Assembly (NCBI GenBank): GCA_903884945.1
Contig: CAISGR010000103.1
Span: 62,001-126,000 of the forward strand
DNA from: an uncultured bacterium
GTDB lineage: Bacteria; Pseudomonadota; Alphaproteobacteria; Sphingomonadales; Sphingomonadaceae
Direction of reading: 5' to 3'
DNA length: 64,000 nucleotides
Each line of letters starts with the position of its first letter. Within the stretch, counting starts at the first letter, position 1. Below, piece after piece: positions 54,794-63,634 of the stretch. Under the pieces are notes generated by a model, which ran no database searches, had not been told where the DNA came from, and saw only the letters and a list, made by a program, of their open reading frames with translations. Both the position numbers and the translations under genes were made by a program.

Positions 54794-56307
54794 TGTCCGA
54801 CATCGTCGTCGGCGACGAGCTGGCCCGCCTCATCAATTTCATTCCCTTTCAGCGCCGGTGGCTGGCGGACAAGAGCCGCTTCAAGGCCGGAATGTTCGCC
54901 CGCCAGACCGGCAAGACCTTCGGCACCTGCGCCGAACTGGTCGAGGATTGCATCGAGGCGGAGATCGCGCGGAAGCGCACGCGCTGGGTGATCCTGTCGC
55001 GCGGCGAGCGCCAGGCGAAGGAGGCGATGGACGAGAACGTGAAGCCGATGACCCGCGCCTTCTGGGAAATCTATCGCGGCCTGATGTCCGGCCCGGTTCC
55101 CGAGATCGAGGAGGGCGAGTTCCGCGTCACCCGCGCAGATGGCAGCGACGCGACCTATAAGCAGTTCGAAGTCATCTATCCGGGCGGCTCGCGCATCACC
55201 GCCTTGCCCGCCAACCCCGATACGGCACGCGGCTTTTCCTCCAACGTGTTGTTCGACGAATTCGCGTTCCATGCGAACAGCAAGGCGATCTGGGGCGCGG
55301 CGTTCCCGATCATCTCCAAGGGCTGGAAGGCCCGCGTGGTTTCCACGCCGAACGGGAAGACCAACAAGTTCTACGAGATCATGACCGAGGTGCCGACCAT
55401 CTGGTCGCGCCACACGGTCAATATTCACCAGGCCGTGGCCGAGGGTCTCGACCGCAATATCGACGAACTGCGCGCCGGCCTCGGCGATCCCGACCTCTGG
55501 GCCCAGGAATATGAGCTGCAATGGCGCGACGAGGCGAGCGCCTGGATCGACTACGATCTGATCGCCGCCTGCGAGACGGCCGGCTACGGCCGCAAGCGCT
55601 ATATGGAATTCGACATCAACCGCCAGTTGACGGTGTGTGTCGAGACGGGCGAGCCGCTGCCGCCGCTGCGCGGCCCCGTCTATGTCGGCATGGATATCGC
55701 GCGGAAGAAGGATCTGACCTGCATCTGGGTCGCCGAGCGGATCGGCGACGTCCTTTACCCCCGCGAGATGATCATCATGCGGCGCGCGCCGTTCGCCGCC
55801 CAGCATGACGAGCTGAAGCGCATCCAGGCGCGCGACCGGCCGGTGCGCTTCTCGATCGACCAGACCGGCATGGGCGAGCCGTTCGTGGAACATGCGCAGA
55901 GCTATCTCGGCGCCTATTGCTGCGAGGGCATCATCTTCACGCCCGGCTCGCGCTTCGCCCTTGCGGCGATGCTGAAGGAATCGATGGAGGACCGGAAGTT
56001 CCGCCTTCCGGTCGGCGATATCGACCTGCGCGCCGATCTTCACTCCATCACCAAGGCGGTGACCCAGACCGGGGCCGTTCGCCTCGTCCATGACGGCGAG
56101 AGCGATGGCCATGGCGACCGCTTCTGGGCCGCCGCCCTATGCGTAAACGCTGGCGGCGGCGAGGCTCAGCTCATCCGGTACCTGTCTGTCCGCAAAGCCG
56201 GCTTCGGCGACGGCGGCGGCCAGGGCGACGATCTCGACGACGCATTCGCCAACCGACACGGCCGCCGCCCGGTCTCGCACGGCCGGTTCGGTTCCGGCGC
56301 CTGGTAA
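54793..56307 (+). CDS. Terminase large subunit (Mu gp28-like)
   Basis: 504 residues. The ATPase part has RQTGKTFGTCAEL (Walker A type), VLFDEFAFHANS (Walker B with Glu) and VVSTPNGKTNKFY. The C-terminal nuclease begins YVGMDIARKKDLTCIWVAER, with acidic residues for two-metal catalysis, and continues VRFSIDQTGMGEPFVEHAQS. It packages DNA by the headful mechanism in Mu-like phages. Confidence 0.93.
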   Translation: MSDIVVGDELARLINFIPFQRRWLADKSRFKAGMFARQTGKTFGTCAELVEDCIEAEIARKRTRWVILSRGERQAKEAMDENVKPMTRAFWEIYRGLMSGPVPEIEEGEFRVTRADGSDATYKQFEVIYPGGSRITALPANPDTARGFSSNVLFDEFAFHANSKAIWGAAFPIISKGWKARVVSTPNGKTNKFYEIMTEVPTIWSRHTVNIHQAVAEGLDRNIDELRAGLGDPDLWAQEYELQWRDEASAWIDYDLIAACETAGYGRKRYMEFDINRQLTVCVETGEPLPPLRGPVYVGMDIARKKDLTCIWVAERIGDVLYPREMIIMRRAPFAAQHDELKRIQARDRPVRFSIDQTGMGEPFVEHAQSYLGAYCCEGIIFTPGSRFALAAMLKESMEDRKFRLPVGDIDLRADLHSITKAVTQTGAVRLVHDGESDGHGDRFWAAALCVNAGGGEAQLIRYLSVRKAGFGDGGGQGDDLDDAFANRHGRRPVSHGRFGSGAW

Positions 56308-56316
56308 GGAACCATC

Positions 56317-58032
56317 ATGAACGACCTCGTCCCGTTTCAGGCCCCACCACCGCCCACGCTGATCGACAGCCGCGGCCGGCCGCTGCGTGCCGCCGTCGAC
56401 ACGCTGACGCGCGAGATCGCCGCGCCGATGATGGCGGGCATGCGCTCGATCATGTCCGGGCATCCCGCCCAGGGGCTCGATCCGGTGCGCCTGGCGAACA
56501 TCCTGCGCGAGGCTGAGAATGGCGATGCGACCGCCTATCTCGAACTGGCCGAGGAGATGGAGGAGAAATACCCCCATTATCTGTCGGTGCTCGGCACGCG
56601 GAAGCGCGCGGTCTCGCAGCAGCCGATCAATGTCGAGGCGGCGAGCGACGATCCGGAGGACGAAGCCGACGCGCAGCTCGTGCGCGACTGGCTGGCCCGG
56701 ATGACGCTCCAGGGCGAACTGTTCGACATCCTGGACGCGATCGGCAAGGGCTATAGCGCGACCGAGATCGTGTGGGAGCTGACCCCGGAGGCCTGGCTCC
56801 CGAAACAGCTGAAGTACCGCTTTCCGCAATTCTTCGAATTCGATCGGGTGACCGGCGAGGAGCTGCTGCTCAAGGGCGGGATGGACGGGACCAGCGGGCT
56901 TGCGCAGCCGCTGGCCGAGCACAAGTTCATCGTGCACGTCGCAAAGGCGAAGTCGGGCCTGCCGATCCGGGGCGGCCTCGCCCGGGCGGTCTGCTGGTAT
57001 TACCTGTTCTGCAATTTCGGCCTGAAGGACTGGCTGGTCTTTCTCGACGTGTACGGCCTGCCGCTGCGTGTCGGCAAATACGCCAACGGGACGAGCGAGG
57101 ACGATATCCGGCGGCTCGCCCAGGCCGTCGCCCAGATCGGCACCGATGCCGGCTGCGTGATCCCCCAGTCCATGGTGATCGAGTTCATCACCTCGGGCGG
57201 CGCGGCGGCGAACCCGGAGATGTTCAAGACGCTCTGCACGCATATCGACGACCAGGTCTCGAAGGTGGTGCTCGGGCAGACCAGCTCGGCCGACGCGAAA
57301 TCGGGCGGACTCGGCACCGGCCAGGCCGATCTGCACGGCGAGGTTCGCAAGGACATCAAGACGGCCGATTCGGTCGACCTTTCCGTCACGCTGACCGAAC
57401 AGGTCGCCAAGCCGATCGTGATGTTCAATCGCGGGGTGCGCCGGCGCTATCCCTGCATCCGCGTCGGCGAGCCCGATCCGGTCGACGTGAAACAGGCGCT
57501 GGAAGCGATCGCGGCCGGGGTGAAGCACAAGGTCAGGATCGGCGTCAGCTACTTCCGGAAAGTGACCGGCATTCCCGAGCCGAAGGCGGATGAGGAGCTT
57601 CTCCAGGACGATCCGGAAACCCCGGGCGCTGGCGCTGGCGAGAATGACGATGGGCCGTCTGGAGCCAAAGCGGCCGCGCCTGCCTTCTCAGGGCCTTCTC
57701 AGGGGCCGAATGGGGCGATTCAGCGCCGGGGCAAGGATGCGGTTGCGGCCGCCGCGCGGATCGATGGCGGAAAGCCCCCGCGCGAGCCCGATGCGGTCGA
57801 TAATCTCGTCGACGGGATCGTCGGCCAGCTGGCCGGCCTGGACGATGCGCTGCTCGGCGGGTTCGAGGACATGATCGCCGCGGCGAATTCGATGGACGAG
57901 GTCCGCGAGCTGATGGCGATCCGCGCCGGCGACATGATCGCGGAGATGGACGTGACCGCCGTCGCCCAGCTGCTGGAGCGCGCCGGCTTCGCCTCGCGCG
58001 TCGCCGGCCTGATCGAGAAGCCCGGTCGCTAG
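56317..58032 (+). CDS. Portal protein (DUF935, Mu gp29-like)
   Basis: 571 residues. DUF935 features are LAEEMEEKYPHYLSVLGTRK, AIGKGYSATEIVWELTPEAW, GLKDWLVFLDVYGLPLRVGK and TSSADAKSGGLGTGQADLHG. The C-terminal 120 residues are low-complexity and then helical. An ATG at 56317 follows the terminase by 9 bp. Confidence 0.92.
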   Translation: MNDLVPFQAPPPPTLIDSRGRPLRAAVDTLTREIAAPMMAGMRSIMSGHPAQGLDPVRLANILREAENGDATAYLELAEEMEEKYPHYLSVLGTRKRAVSQQPINVEAASDDPEDEADAQLVRDWLARMTLQGELFDILDAIGKGYSATEIVWELTPEAWLPKQLKYRFPQFFEFDRVTGEELLLKGGMDGTSGLAQPLAEHKFIVHVAKAKSGLPIRGGLARAVCWYYLFCNFGLKDWLVFLDVYGLPLRVGKYANGTSEDDIRRLAQAVAQIGTDAGCVIPQSMVIEFITSGGAAANPEMFKTLCTHIDDQVSKVVLGQTSSADAKSGGLGTGQADLHGEVRKDIKTADSVDLSVTLTEQVAKPIVMFNRGVRRRYPCIRVGEPDPVDVKQALEAIAAGVKHKVRIGVSYFRKVTGIPEPKADEELLQDDPETPGAGAGENDDGPSGAKAAAPAFSGPSQGPNGAIQRRGKDAVAAAARIDGGKPPREPDAVDNLVDGIVGQLAGLDDALLGGFEDMIAAANSMDEVRELMAIRAGDMIAEMDVTAVAQLLERAGFASRVAGLIEKPGR

Positions 58033-58036
58033 ACCC

Positions 58037-59650
58037 GTGACCGGCCCTGAGGAACTGCCGCCCGCCGGCGTGCCGCCGGAGGAGGCGATCCGCTTTTTCC
58101 GGTCGAAGGGCTTCCGGATCGGCTTCTCCTGGCTCGACATCTTCCGCGAGGAGCATGTCCGCGCGTTCACCGTCGCCAAGGCGATGACGATGTCGTTGCT
58201 GGAGGACATCCGCGCCGCGGTCGACGCGGCGATCGCCGACGGCACGACGCTGGAGACGTTCCGCCAGGAACTACGCCCGAAGCTGGAGGCGGCGGGCTGG
58301 TGGGGCCGCAAGCGGATGATCGATCCGGCGGACGGCCAGTCGAAGCTGGTGCAGCTCGGCAGCCCGCGCCGGCTGAAAACGATCTTCAACGCCAACCTGC
58401 GCAGTGCCTACCAGGCGGGCAAGTGGGAGCGCATCCAGCGCACGAAGACGGCCTTTCCGTTCCTGGAATACAACTCGCTCATGGACGGGCGGGAGCGCCC
58501 GCAGCATCACGCCTGGCACGGTACGATCCTGCCGGCCGACGATCCCTGGTGGGATACGCATTACGGGCCGTGCGACTGGGAATGCCGCTGCACCGCGATC
58601 CAGCGCAGCCAGTTCATGCTCGATCGCAAGGGGCTGAAGGTCAACCGGCCCCCGGTATTCGAGCAATACGAGTGGAGCAACCAGCGCACCGGCGAAACCG
58701 GCATGCTGGAGAAGGGCATCGGCAAGGGCTGGGATTACAATGTCGGCAAGGAATATCTGCGCGGCCTGGCGCCGTCACCGATGCCCGAATCGTTCGACGG
58801 CCCGGAAGAGGTCGGCGCCAGTGCCGAGTTCAGCACCGGCCAGGCCGCCCTGGTCGCGCGCTTCCTGAAGGTCTTCGGGATCGAGCCTGGGAAAGAGGCG
58901 ATCTGGATGGACCGTGACGGCTGGCCGCTGGCGATCGGGCGCAGCTGGTTCATCGGCGCGGACGGATCGGTGCGGATGCCCGGGCGCGGCGGCGGCGTGG
59001 TGATCGACCGGATCGCGGCGGCGATCGTCACGCCCGACACGATCCGCTGGATCTGGGTGCGCGGCAATGACGGGCGCCAGATACTGTTCCGCCGCTATGA
59101 GCGCCGCTCGGCCGGGCTGGTGACGACGATCGATATCGGCGGCCCGGGCTGGCGCTGGGCGATCGGCAAGGGCGACGCGGTCGCGGCCGCCTATGATCCG
59201 CGCCAGGCGCGCGACCGGGCCGGGAAATGGACCTCGGGCCACGGGGCCGCCCTGTCGTTCATCGGCGCGGCGGCAACCGGCCACGCCGATACGCATGATC
59301 ACCGCCTGGGCCGGGTATCGGCAACGGTGGTCGCCCGGCTCAACGGGTTGGGGCTGAAGGGCGACTTCAAGGGGCACCCCAAGGCGGCCGGGCTGGATGC
59401 GGGCCTGGTGCGCCACATCCTGCGCCGGCATGGCGCCGATGCCCGCGGGCAGAAGCCGGTGCGGCCGGAGGATATCGCCAGGGCGCGCGACATCCTCAAC
59501 GCCGGGACGATCGCACATGGCACGCCACGCTTCGCCCAGTCGGGCGCCGCGCGCATCCATGTGCGTTCGCGGCTCGGCGGCGAGGAATATTCGGGCGCCT
59601 TCGAGATCCGCAAGGCGCGGATCGTGCTGGTATCGCTGAGAAGGCATTGA
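58037..59650 (+). CDS. Head morphogenesis protein (Mu F/gp30-like) with C-terminal BECR-type nuclease regions
   Basis: 537 residues from GTG 58037. The first 200 residues are the minor-head domain (TFRQELRPKLEAAGWWGRKR, IFNANLRSAYQAGKWERIQR, WHGTILPADDPWWDTHYGPC, CRCTAIQRS). After that, two regions look like phage Barnase-EndoU-ColicinE5/D-RelE (PBECR) nuclease folds: one near residues 280-390 (KEAIWMDRDGWPLAIGRSWF, RWIWVRGNDGRQILFRRYER) and one at the end (LVRHILRRHGADARGQKPVR then VRSRLGGEEYSGAF). F proteins with such toxin-like tails may be injected with phage DNA; activity here is inferred. Confidence 0.85.
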   Translation: MTGPEELPPAGVPPEEAIRFFRSKGFRIGFSWLDIFREEHVRAFTVAKAMTMSLLEDIRAAVDAAIADGTTLETFRQELRPKLEAAGWWGRKRMIDPADGQSKLVQLGSPRRLKTIFNANLRSAYQAGKWERIQRTKTAFPFLEYNSLMDGRERPQHHAWHGTILPADDPWWDTHYGPCDWECRCTAIQRSQFMLDRKGLKVNRPPVFEQYEWSNQRTGETGMLEKGIGKGWDYNVGKEYLRGLAPSPMPESFDGPEEVGASAEFSTGQAALVARFLKVFGIEPGKEAIWMDRDGWPLAIGRSWFIGADGSVRMPGRGGGVVIDRIAAAIVTPDTIRWIWVRGNDGRQILFRRYERRSAGLVTTIDIGGPGWRWAIGKGDAVAAAYDPRQARDRAGKWTSGHGAALSFIGAAATGHADTHDHRLGRVSATVVARLNGLGLKGDFKGHPKAAGLDAGLVRHILRRHGADARGQKPVRPEDIARARDILNAGTIAHGTPRFAQSGAARIHVRSRLGGEEYSGAFEIRKARIVLVSLRRH

Positions 59651-59759
59651 GTGCAGCGCTATCTTGTACCAACAGGGGTCTAGATAGAACGTCCGGAACG
59701 GCGCGCTGCTGACGACGATATAGGCCCCGCGGCACGCCGGCGCAACAATGCGGCCTTCC

Positions 59760-59811
59760 CCTGAAATTCTTCAGGTTAGGCGACGCCCCGGGCGCACCCA
59801 TAAGCCCGTCC
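59760..59811 (+). promoter_or_regulatory. Late promoter element, copy 2 (PI-like position)
   Basis: Dyad CCTGAAATTCTTCAGG (59760-59775), GC dyad CGCCC-C-GGGCG (59784-59794), -10-like CATAAG (59799-59804), then CCATGGGCGGGACATC (59810-59825). The dyad to -10 distance is 39 bp versus 40 in copy 1. The remainder of 59651-59759 shows no gene. Confidence 0.65.
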
Positions 59812-60885
59812 ATGGGCGGGACATCAAACAAGCTTGTGCAGGTAGCCGCGGCCGCGACGGAGGTCGCGCTGGTCGACGGCGCACCATCGACGCGCGTCAA
59901 ATTGCTGCCGGTCGGCGAGATCCGGCTCCGTGACGGGCGTGGGCCGTTCCGGTTGCGCGACAAGGCCCATGCCGAACAGGTGATTGCCGCGACGCGCGAC
60001 TGGCTCGGCTCGGCCGACTTCAACTTCGACTATGATCACCAGGTGCGCGCAGTCGGCCAGGGCAAGGGCGGCGCCGCCGTCGCTGCCGGCTGGGTCAAGC
60101 CCGCCAACCTGATCGCCACCGAAGACGGCATCTATGCCGATCCGGTCGAATGGACCGTAGTCGCCGCCGCCAAGCTGTCGGCGCGCGAATATCGCTATGT
60201 CAGCCCGCTTTTCATGGTCGCGCCGGATTCGGGCGACGTCATCCATCTCAAGAATTCGTCCCTGGTGAATGTCGGGGCGATCGATCTGCCGGCGATTGCG
60301 GCCGGCCTTTCAGAGGAAGCAGACCAAATGGATCTTACTGCCATCGCGGCGGCGCTGGGCCTTGCGGCCACGGCGACCGTCGAAGAGATCGCCGCGGCGA
60401 TCGGCGAGCTGAAAGCCGCCAAGCCAGCCACCAGCACGATCGCGATCGCGGCGGGCCTGGCTGAAACTGCCGGCATCGAGGAGATCGCCGCGGCGGTGGC
60501 CACGATCAAGGCGGCCGGCGCGCCCGATCCCGCCAAGTTCGTCCCGATCGCCGTGTTCGAGGATACCACGCGGCAACTCGGCATCCTGACCGCCGATCGC
60601 GCCACGCGCGAAGTCGCTGCCGCCATGACCGGCGACGATGCCAGGATCACGCCAGCGATGAAGGACTGGGCGATCGACTATTTCAAGTCGAACGAGGCGG
60701 GCTTCCGAAAGTGGCTGGCAGCCGCCCCCGTCGTGGTCGCGGCCGGTGCGCAGCTGGGCGATCGCAAGCCGGCCGAGAAGGCCACCACGCTGACTGCCGA
60801 CGAGATCGCGGCCTGTGAAATGACCGGCACCAGCCACGAGGTTTTCCTCGCGGCGAAGAATGCCAAGATCGGGGAGATCGCATAA
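59812..60885 (+). CDS. Phage protease/scaffold (Mu I-like)
   Basis: 357 residues. The N-terminal 170 residues are the Mu I-type head maturation protease (TRVKLLPVGEIRLRDGRGPF, FNFDYDHQVRAVGQGKGGAA, YRYVSPLFMVAPDSGDVIHL). The rest is an alanine-rich helical scaffold with repeated VEEIAAAIGELKAA/IEEIAAAVATIKAA units. The ATG at 59812 has no RBS and lies 7 bp after a -10-like box, suggesting a leaderless message. An internal GTG start is possible. Confidence 0.88.
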   Translation: MGGTSNKLVQVAAAATEVALVDGAPSTRVKLLPVGEIRLRDGRGPFRLRDKAHAEQVIAATRDWLGSADFNFDYDHQVRAVGQGKGGAAVAAGWVKPANLIATEDGIYADPVEWTVVAAAKLSAREYRYVSPLFMVAPDSGDVIHLKNSSLVNVGAIDLPAIAAGLSEEADQMDLTAIAAALGLAATATVEEIAAAIGELKAAKPATSTIAIAAGLAETAGIEEIAAAVATIKAAGAPDPAKFVPIAVFEDTTRQLGILTADRATREVAAAMTGDDARITPAMKDWAIDYFKSNEAGFRKWLAAAPVVVAAGAQLGDRKPAEKATTLTADEIAACEMTGTSHEVFLAAKNAKIGEIA

Positions 60886-61694
60886 TGGCGCTCGCAGCTC
60901 CCAAGCGGGTGAAATCCTTCCAGGGCGGCGGCCTGCTCAATGTTGGCGTGACCGCAGCCGTGGTCTGCTTCCAGGGCGGCATGGCGATGCTCTCGGCGGG
61001 CTATGCCCGGCCCGCGCGCGCCGGCCAGGGCGCAACCGATCTCCTGAAGATCGCCGATGTCGCGAACAGCCGCGTGATCGGCGTGTTCGATGAATCGGTG
61101 ACCGGCGGCGCGACCGACGGCGCCAAGACGGCCGACGTCTACGAGGGCACCTGGCTCTTCAAGAACAGCGCCGGCGTCGATGCGATCACCGTCGCCGAAA
61201 TCGATCGCTATTGCTTCGTCGTCGATGACGAGACGGTCGCGAGCAATTCCGCCGGCGGCACCCGCCCGCGTGCGGGGATCGTCCGCGAGGTTAGCTCCGA
61301 GGGTGTCTGGGTCGAGATCTCGGCAGCCGCATCCGCCGGCGCGACCCGCAGCGTGTTCCTGCCCTGGGCGATCAACGAAACCGACACCCTGGCGGGCACG
61401 TCGGCCGAGATGGTCGCGCCGGGCGCCGGCCGCATCGTGCGCAACACGGTGATCGTCCAGAAGGCCGTGACCACCGGCGGCGACGTGACCGTCAATGTCG
61501 GCGTGACCGCCGTCGCGGGGCTGGCCAACACGATCGCCGACGCGGCGACCAAGGGCACCGTCGTGACCGACACGCCGACCGCCGGCGACGCGACCACCGT
61601 CGTCGCGGCCGGCGATCGTATCCAGATCGTCCCAGCCGCCGCCTTTGCCACCGCGGGGGCCGTCAGCGGCGTCCTCGAAATCGCCCTCAAGTAA
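60885..61694 (+). CDS. Putative capsid decoration protein
   Basis: 269 residues, starting inside the previous stop (TAATG). Glycine/alanine/valine-rich beta protein (KSFQGGGLLNVGVTAAVVCF, RVIGVFDESVTGGATDGAKT, NVGVTAVAGLANTIADAATK). Position between the protease and the major head protein suggests a capsid cement or decoration protein, as in related phages. No firm family call. Confidence 0.65.
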   Translation: MALAAPKRVKSFQGGGLLNVGVTAAVVCFQGGMAMLSAGYARPARAGQGATDLLKIADVANSRVIGVFDESVTGGATDGAKTADVYEGTWLFKNSAGVDAITVAEIDRYCFVVDDETVASNSAGGTRPRAGIVREVSSEGVWVEISAAASAGATRSVFLPWAINETDTLAGTSAEMVAPGAGRIVRNTVIVQKAVTTGGDVTVNVGVTAVAGLANTIADAATKGTVVTDTPTAGDATTVVAAGDRIQIVPAAAFATAGAVSGVLEIALK

Positions 61695-61706
61695 GGAGCC
61701 ATCGTC

Positions 61707-62600
61707 TTGGCACGTGTAGTCACCCAGGCGCTTCTCGATGCGCTCAATACCACCTTCAGCACCGCCTTCACCAAGGGCGAGACCGAAGCGCCGGTCGTCG
61801 GCGAGATTCTGTCCACGCCGGTGCCGTCGACCACGTCGATCAACACCTATGGCTGGCTCGGCTCGCTGCCGATCTTCCGCAAGTGGATCGGCGAGAAGCG
61901 CGCCACCCAGCTGATGCAGAAGGTCTATCAGCTGCTCAACGAGGATTATGAAGCGACGCTTCCGATCCACAAGAACCAGATCGAGGACGATCAGATCGGC
62001 CTTTACCCGGCCCTCTTCCAGGGATGGGGCAAGGAAGCCAAGCAGTGGATGGACAGGCTGCGCTTCCTGGCGCTGGCGGAGGGCCATCTGCGCGAATGCT
62101 ATGACGGCCAGAATTTCTTCGACACCGATCATCCGACCTTCCTCGACGATGGTTCGACCTGGTCGAACTGTGACAACACGGCCGAGGGCGAGGCCTGGTT
62201 CCTGCTCGACCTGTCACAGCCGCTCAAGCCGCTGATCGCCCAGGAGCGCAAGAAGCCGTTCTTCTGGTGGATCAACAGCCTGATGGACAGCAAGGTTGCC
62301 GATACGGGCATCATGACCGCCTATGGCGAGGCGCGCGGTGCGGTCGGCTACACACTGCCGTTCCTCGCCTATCGTTCCAAGAAGACGCTCAACGCGGCGA
62401 ACCTGATCGCGGCGCGCGACGCGATGAAGGCCTTCAAGGACGATAATGGCGAGCCGCGCGGCATCCGCCCGACGCATATCGTCGCCGGCGTCAGCAACCA
62501 GCAGAAAGCCAAGGACGCGCTGAAGGCGAACCTGGCCGGTGGTGAGAGCAACACCCTCGCGGGCGAGTTCATCATCATCGAAGCGGATCGGCTGCCCTGA
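61707..62600 (+). CDS. Major head protein (Mu gpT-like)
   Basis: 297 residues from TTG 61707, chosen because GTAAGGAGCC gives a strong RBS and the N-terminus ARVVTQALLDALNTTFSTAF is family-like. Mu gpT features are TSINTYGWLGSLPIFRKWIG, QIEDDQIGLYPALFQGWGKE, GQNFFDTDHPTF and FFWWINSLMDSKVADTG. It forms the capsid shell. The rare TTG start is notable for the most abundant virion protein. Confidence 0.92.
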   Translation: MARVVTQALLDALNTTFSTAFTKGETEAPVVGEILSTPVPSTTSINTYGWLGSLPIFRKWIGEKRATQLMQKVYQLLNEDYEATLPIHKNQIEDDQIGLYPALFQGWGKEAKQWMDRLRFLALAEGHLRECYDGQNFFDTDHPTFLDDGSTWSNCDNTAEGEAWFLLDLSQPLKPLIAQERKKPFFWWINSLMDSKVADTGIMTAYGEARGAVGYTLPFLAYRSKKTLNAANLIAARDAMKAFKDDNGEPRGIRPTHIVAGVSNQQKAKDALKANLAGGESNTLAGEFIIIEADRLP

Positions 62601-63124
62601 TGCGTGGGGATCTTCGCATCGCCAGCGCCCGCGCGCCCTATCGGCGGGCGGGCCTCGCCTGGGCCACACGCGAGCCGCTCAGCCTCTACATCCGAGATCT
62701 GGACGGGCCGCGCCTGCTCGTGCTTGTCCAGGACCCGGTGCTGTCGGTCTCGCTGGAGGCCGCGGACGGCAAGGTCACGCAGCTGCGCTATGAAGCGGGT
62801 GAGACGGCCGGGGTCTATGCGGATCTGATCGGGTCGTTCCCGGAACTGCCGGTCGAGTCCGTCGCGGCGGAACCGGACCTGGTCGCCGATGCGCTGCACG
62901 AGGTCGCGAGCAAGCTCAGCCTCGCCGGCTTCGCCTCGATCGACGATCTGATCCAGGCGCATGCCGAGCGGCGCGACCAGGCCGAGCTGCATGAGCGCAA
63001 GATCACGGTCCTGACCGAGACGCTCGCAAAGCGGGATGCGGAGATCGCCCGGCAGAAGGTCGCCGCCGCGAAGGCTCCCAAGACACCGAAGGGCCCTGCG
63101 GCTCCCGACAGCCCGTCGACTTAG
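62600..63124 (+). CDS. Mu gp35-like protein, 174 aa
   Basis: TGATG overlap with the major head gene. An N-terminal beta domain (REPLSLYIRDLDGPRLLVLV) is followed by a helical coiled-coil (AERRDQAELHERKITVLTET) and a Lys/Pro/Ala-rich tail. Placement corresponds to Mu gp35; function unknown. Confidence 0.65.
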   Translation: MRGDLRIASARAPYRRAGLAWATREPLSLYIRDLDGPRLLVLVQDPVLSVSLEAADGKVTQLRYEAGETAGVYADLIGSFPELPVESVAAEPDLVADALHEVASKLSLAGFASIDDLIQAHAERRDQAELHERKITVLTETLAKRDAEIARQKVAAAKAPKTPKGPAAPDSPST

Positions 63125-63223
63125 CCGCCACCCTTCGGCGCGATCCGGGGCGCGCCTTCGCCGGTTCCCGCCCCGGATCGTCACCCTTCAACGCCCCGAA
63201 TCCCAGGAGGAAGTTTCGCCGCC

Positions 63224-63634
63224 ATGTACGCCACCCCTGACGATATGCGGGCCAGCTATGGCGAGGATGTCCTCGTCCAGCTGACCGGCGAGGCGGCGTG
63301 GGGGCCGGGCGCGATCGCCAAGATCACCGTCAAGCTGGTGGACGCCTCCGTCCTCGCCGATGGCTTCGTCGGCAAATATTACGCGGCCGGGAACGGCGCC
63401 GCACCGCCGCTGCTGAAGCGCCTGGTCCGCGAGATCGCCTTCGCCGAGCTGTGGAGCAATCCGACCGAGTCGGTCGAGAAGCGCAAATCTGACGCGCTCG
63501 CGATCCTGGACAAGATCTCGAAGGGCACGGTGAAGATCGACGAGGGCCGCGCCGATCTGCCCGCCCGCGAGGGCGCCGTGATCGTGCCCGAGCGCGAGCG
63601 CACCTTCTCGCGCGACACCCTCAGGGGCTTCTGA
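63224..63634 (+). CDS. DUF1320 (Mu gp36-like) protein
   Basis: 136 residues with an AGGAGGAAG RBS. MYATPDDMRASYGEDVLVQL, ADGFVGKYYA and LLKRLVREIAFAELWSN follow the DUF1320 pattern of Mu gp36, a likely head-tail joining component. The 99-bp gap before it contains GC-rich dyads but no clear terminator. Confidence 0.9.
   Translation: MYATPDDMRASYGEDVLVQLTGEAAWGPGAIAKITVKLVDASVLADGFVGKYYAAGNGAAPPLLKRLVREIAFAELWSNPTESVEKRKSDALAILDKISKGTVKIDEGRADLPAREGAVIVPERERTFSRDTLRGF

Noticed and set aside
57680..57712. Tandem CTTCTCAGGG motif in the portal gene, similar to CTCTCAGGG near the left end
   Set aside because: A short GC-rich coincidence inside coding sequence, with no consistent spacing or partner sites.
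60678..62132. 484-codon minus-strand reading across protease and decoration genes
   Set aside because: Antisense of well-placed late phage genes.
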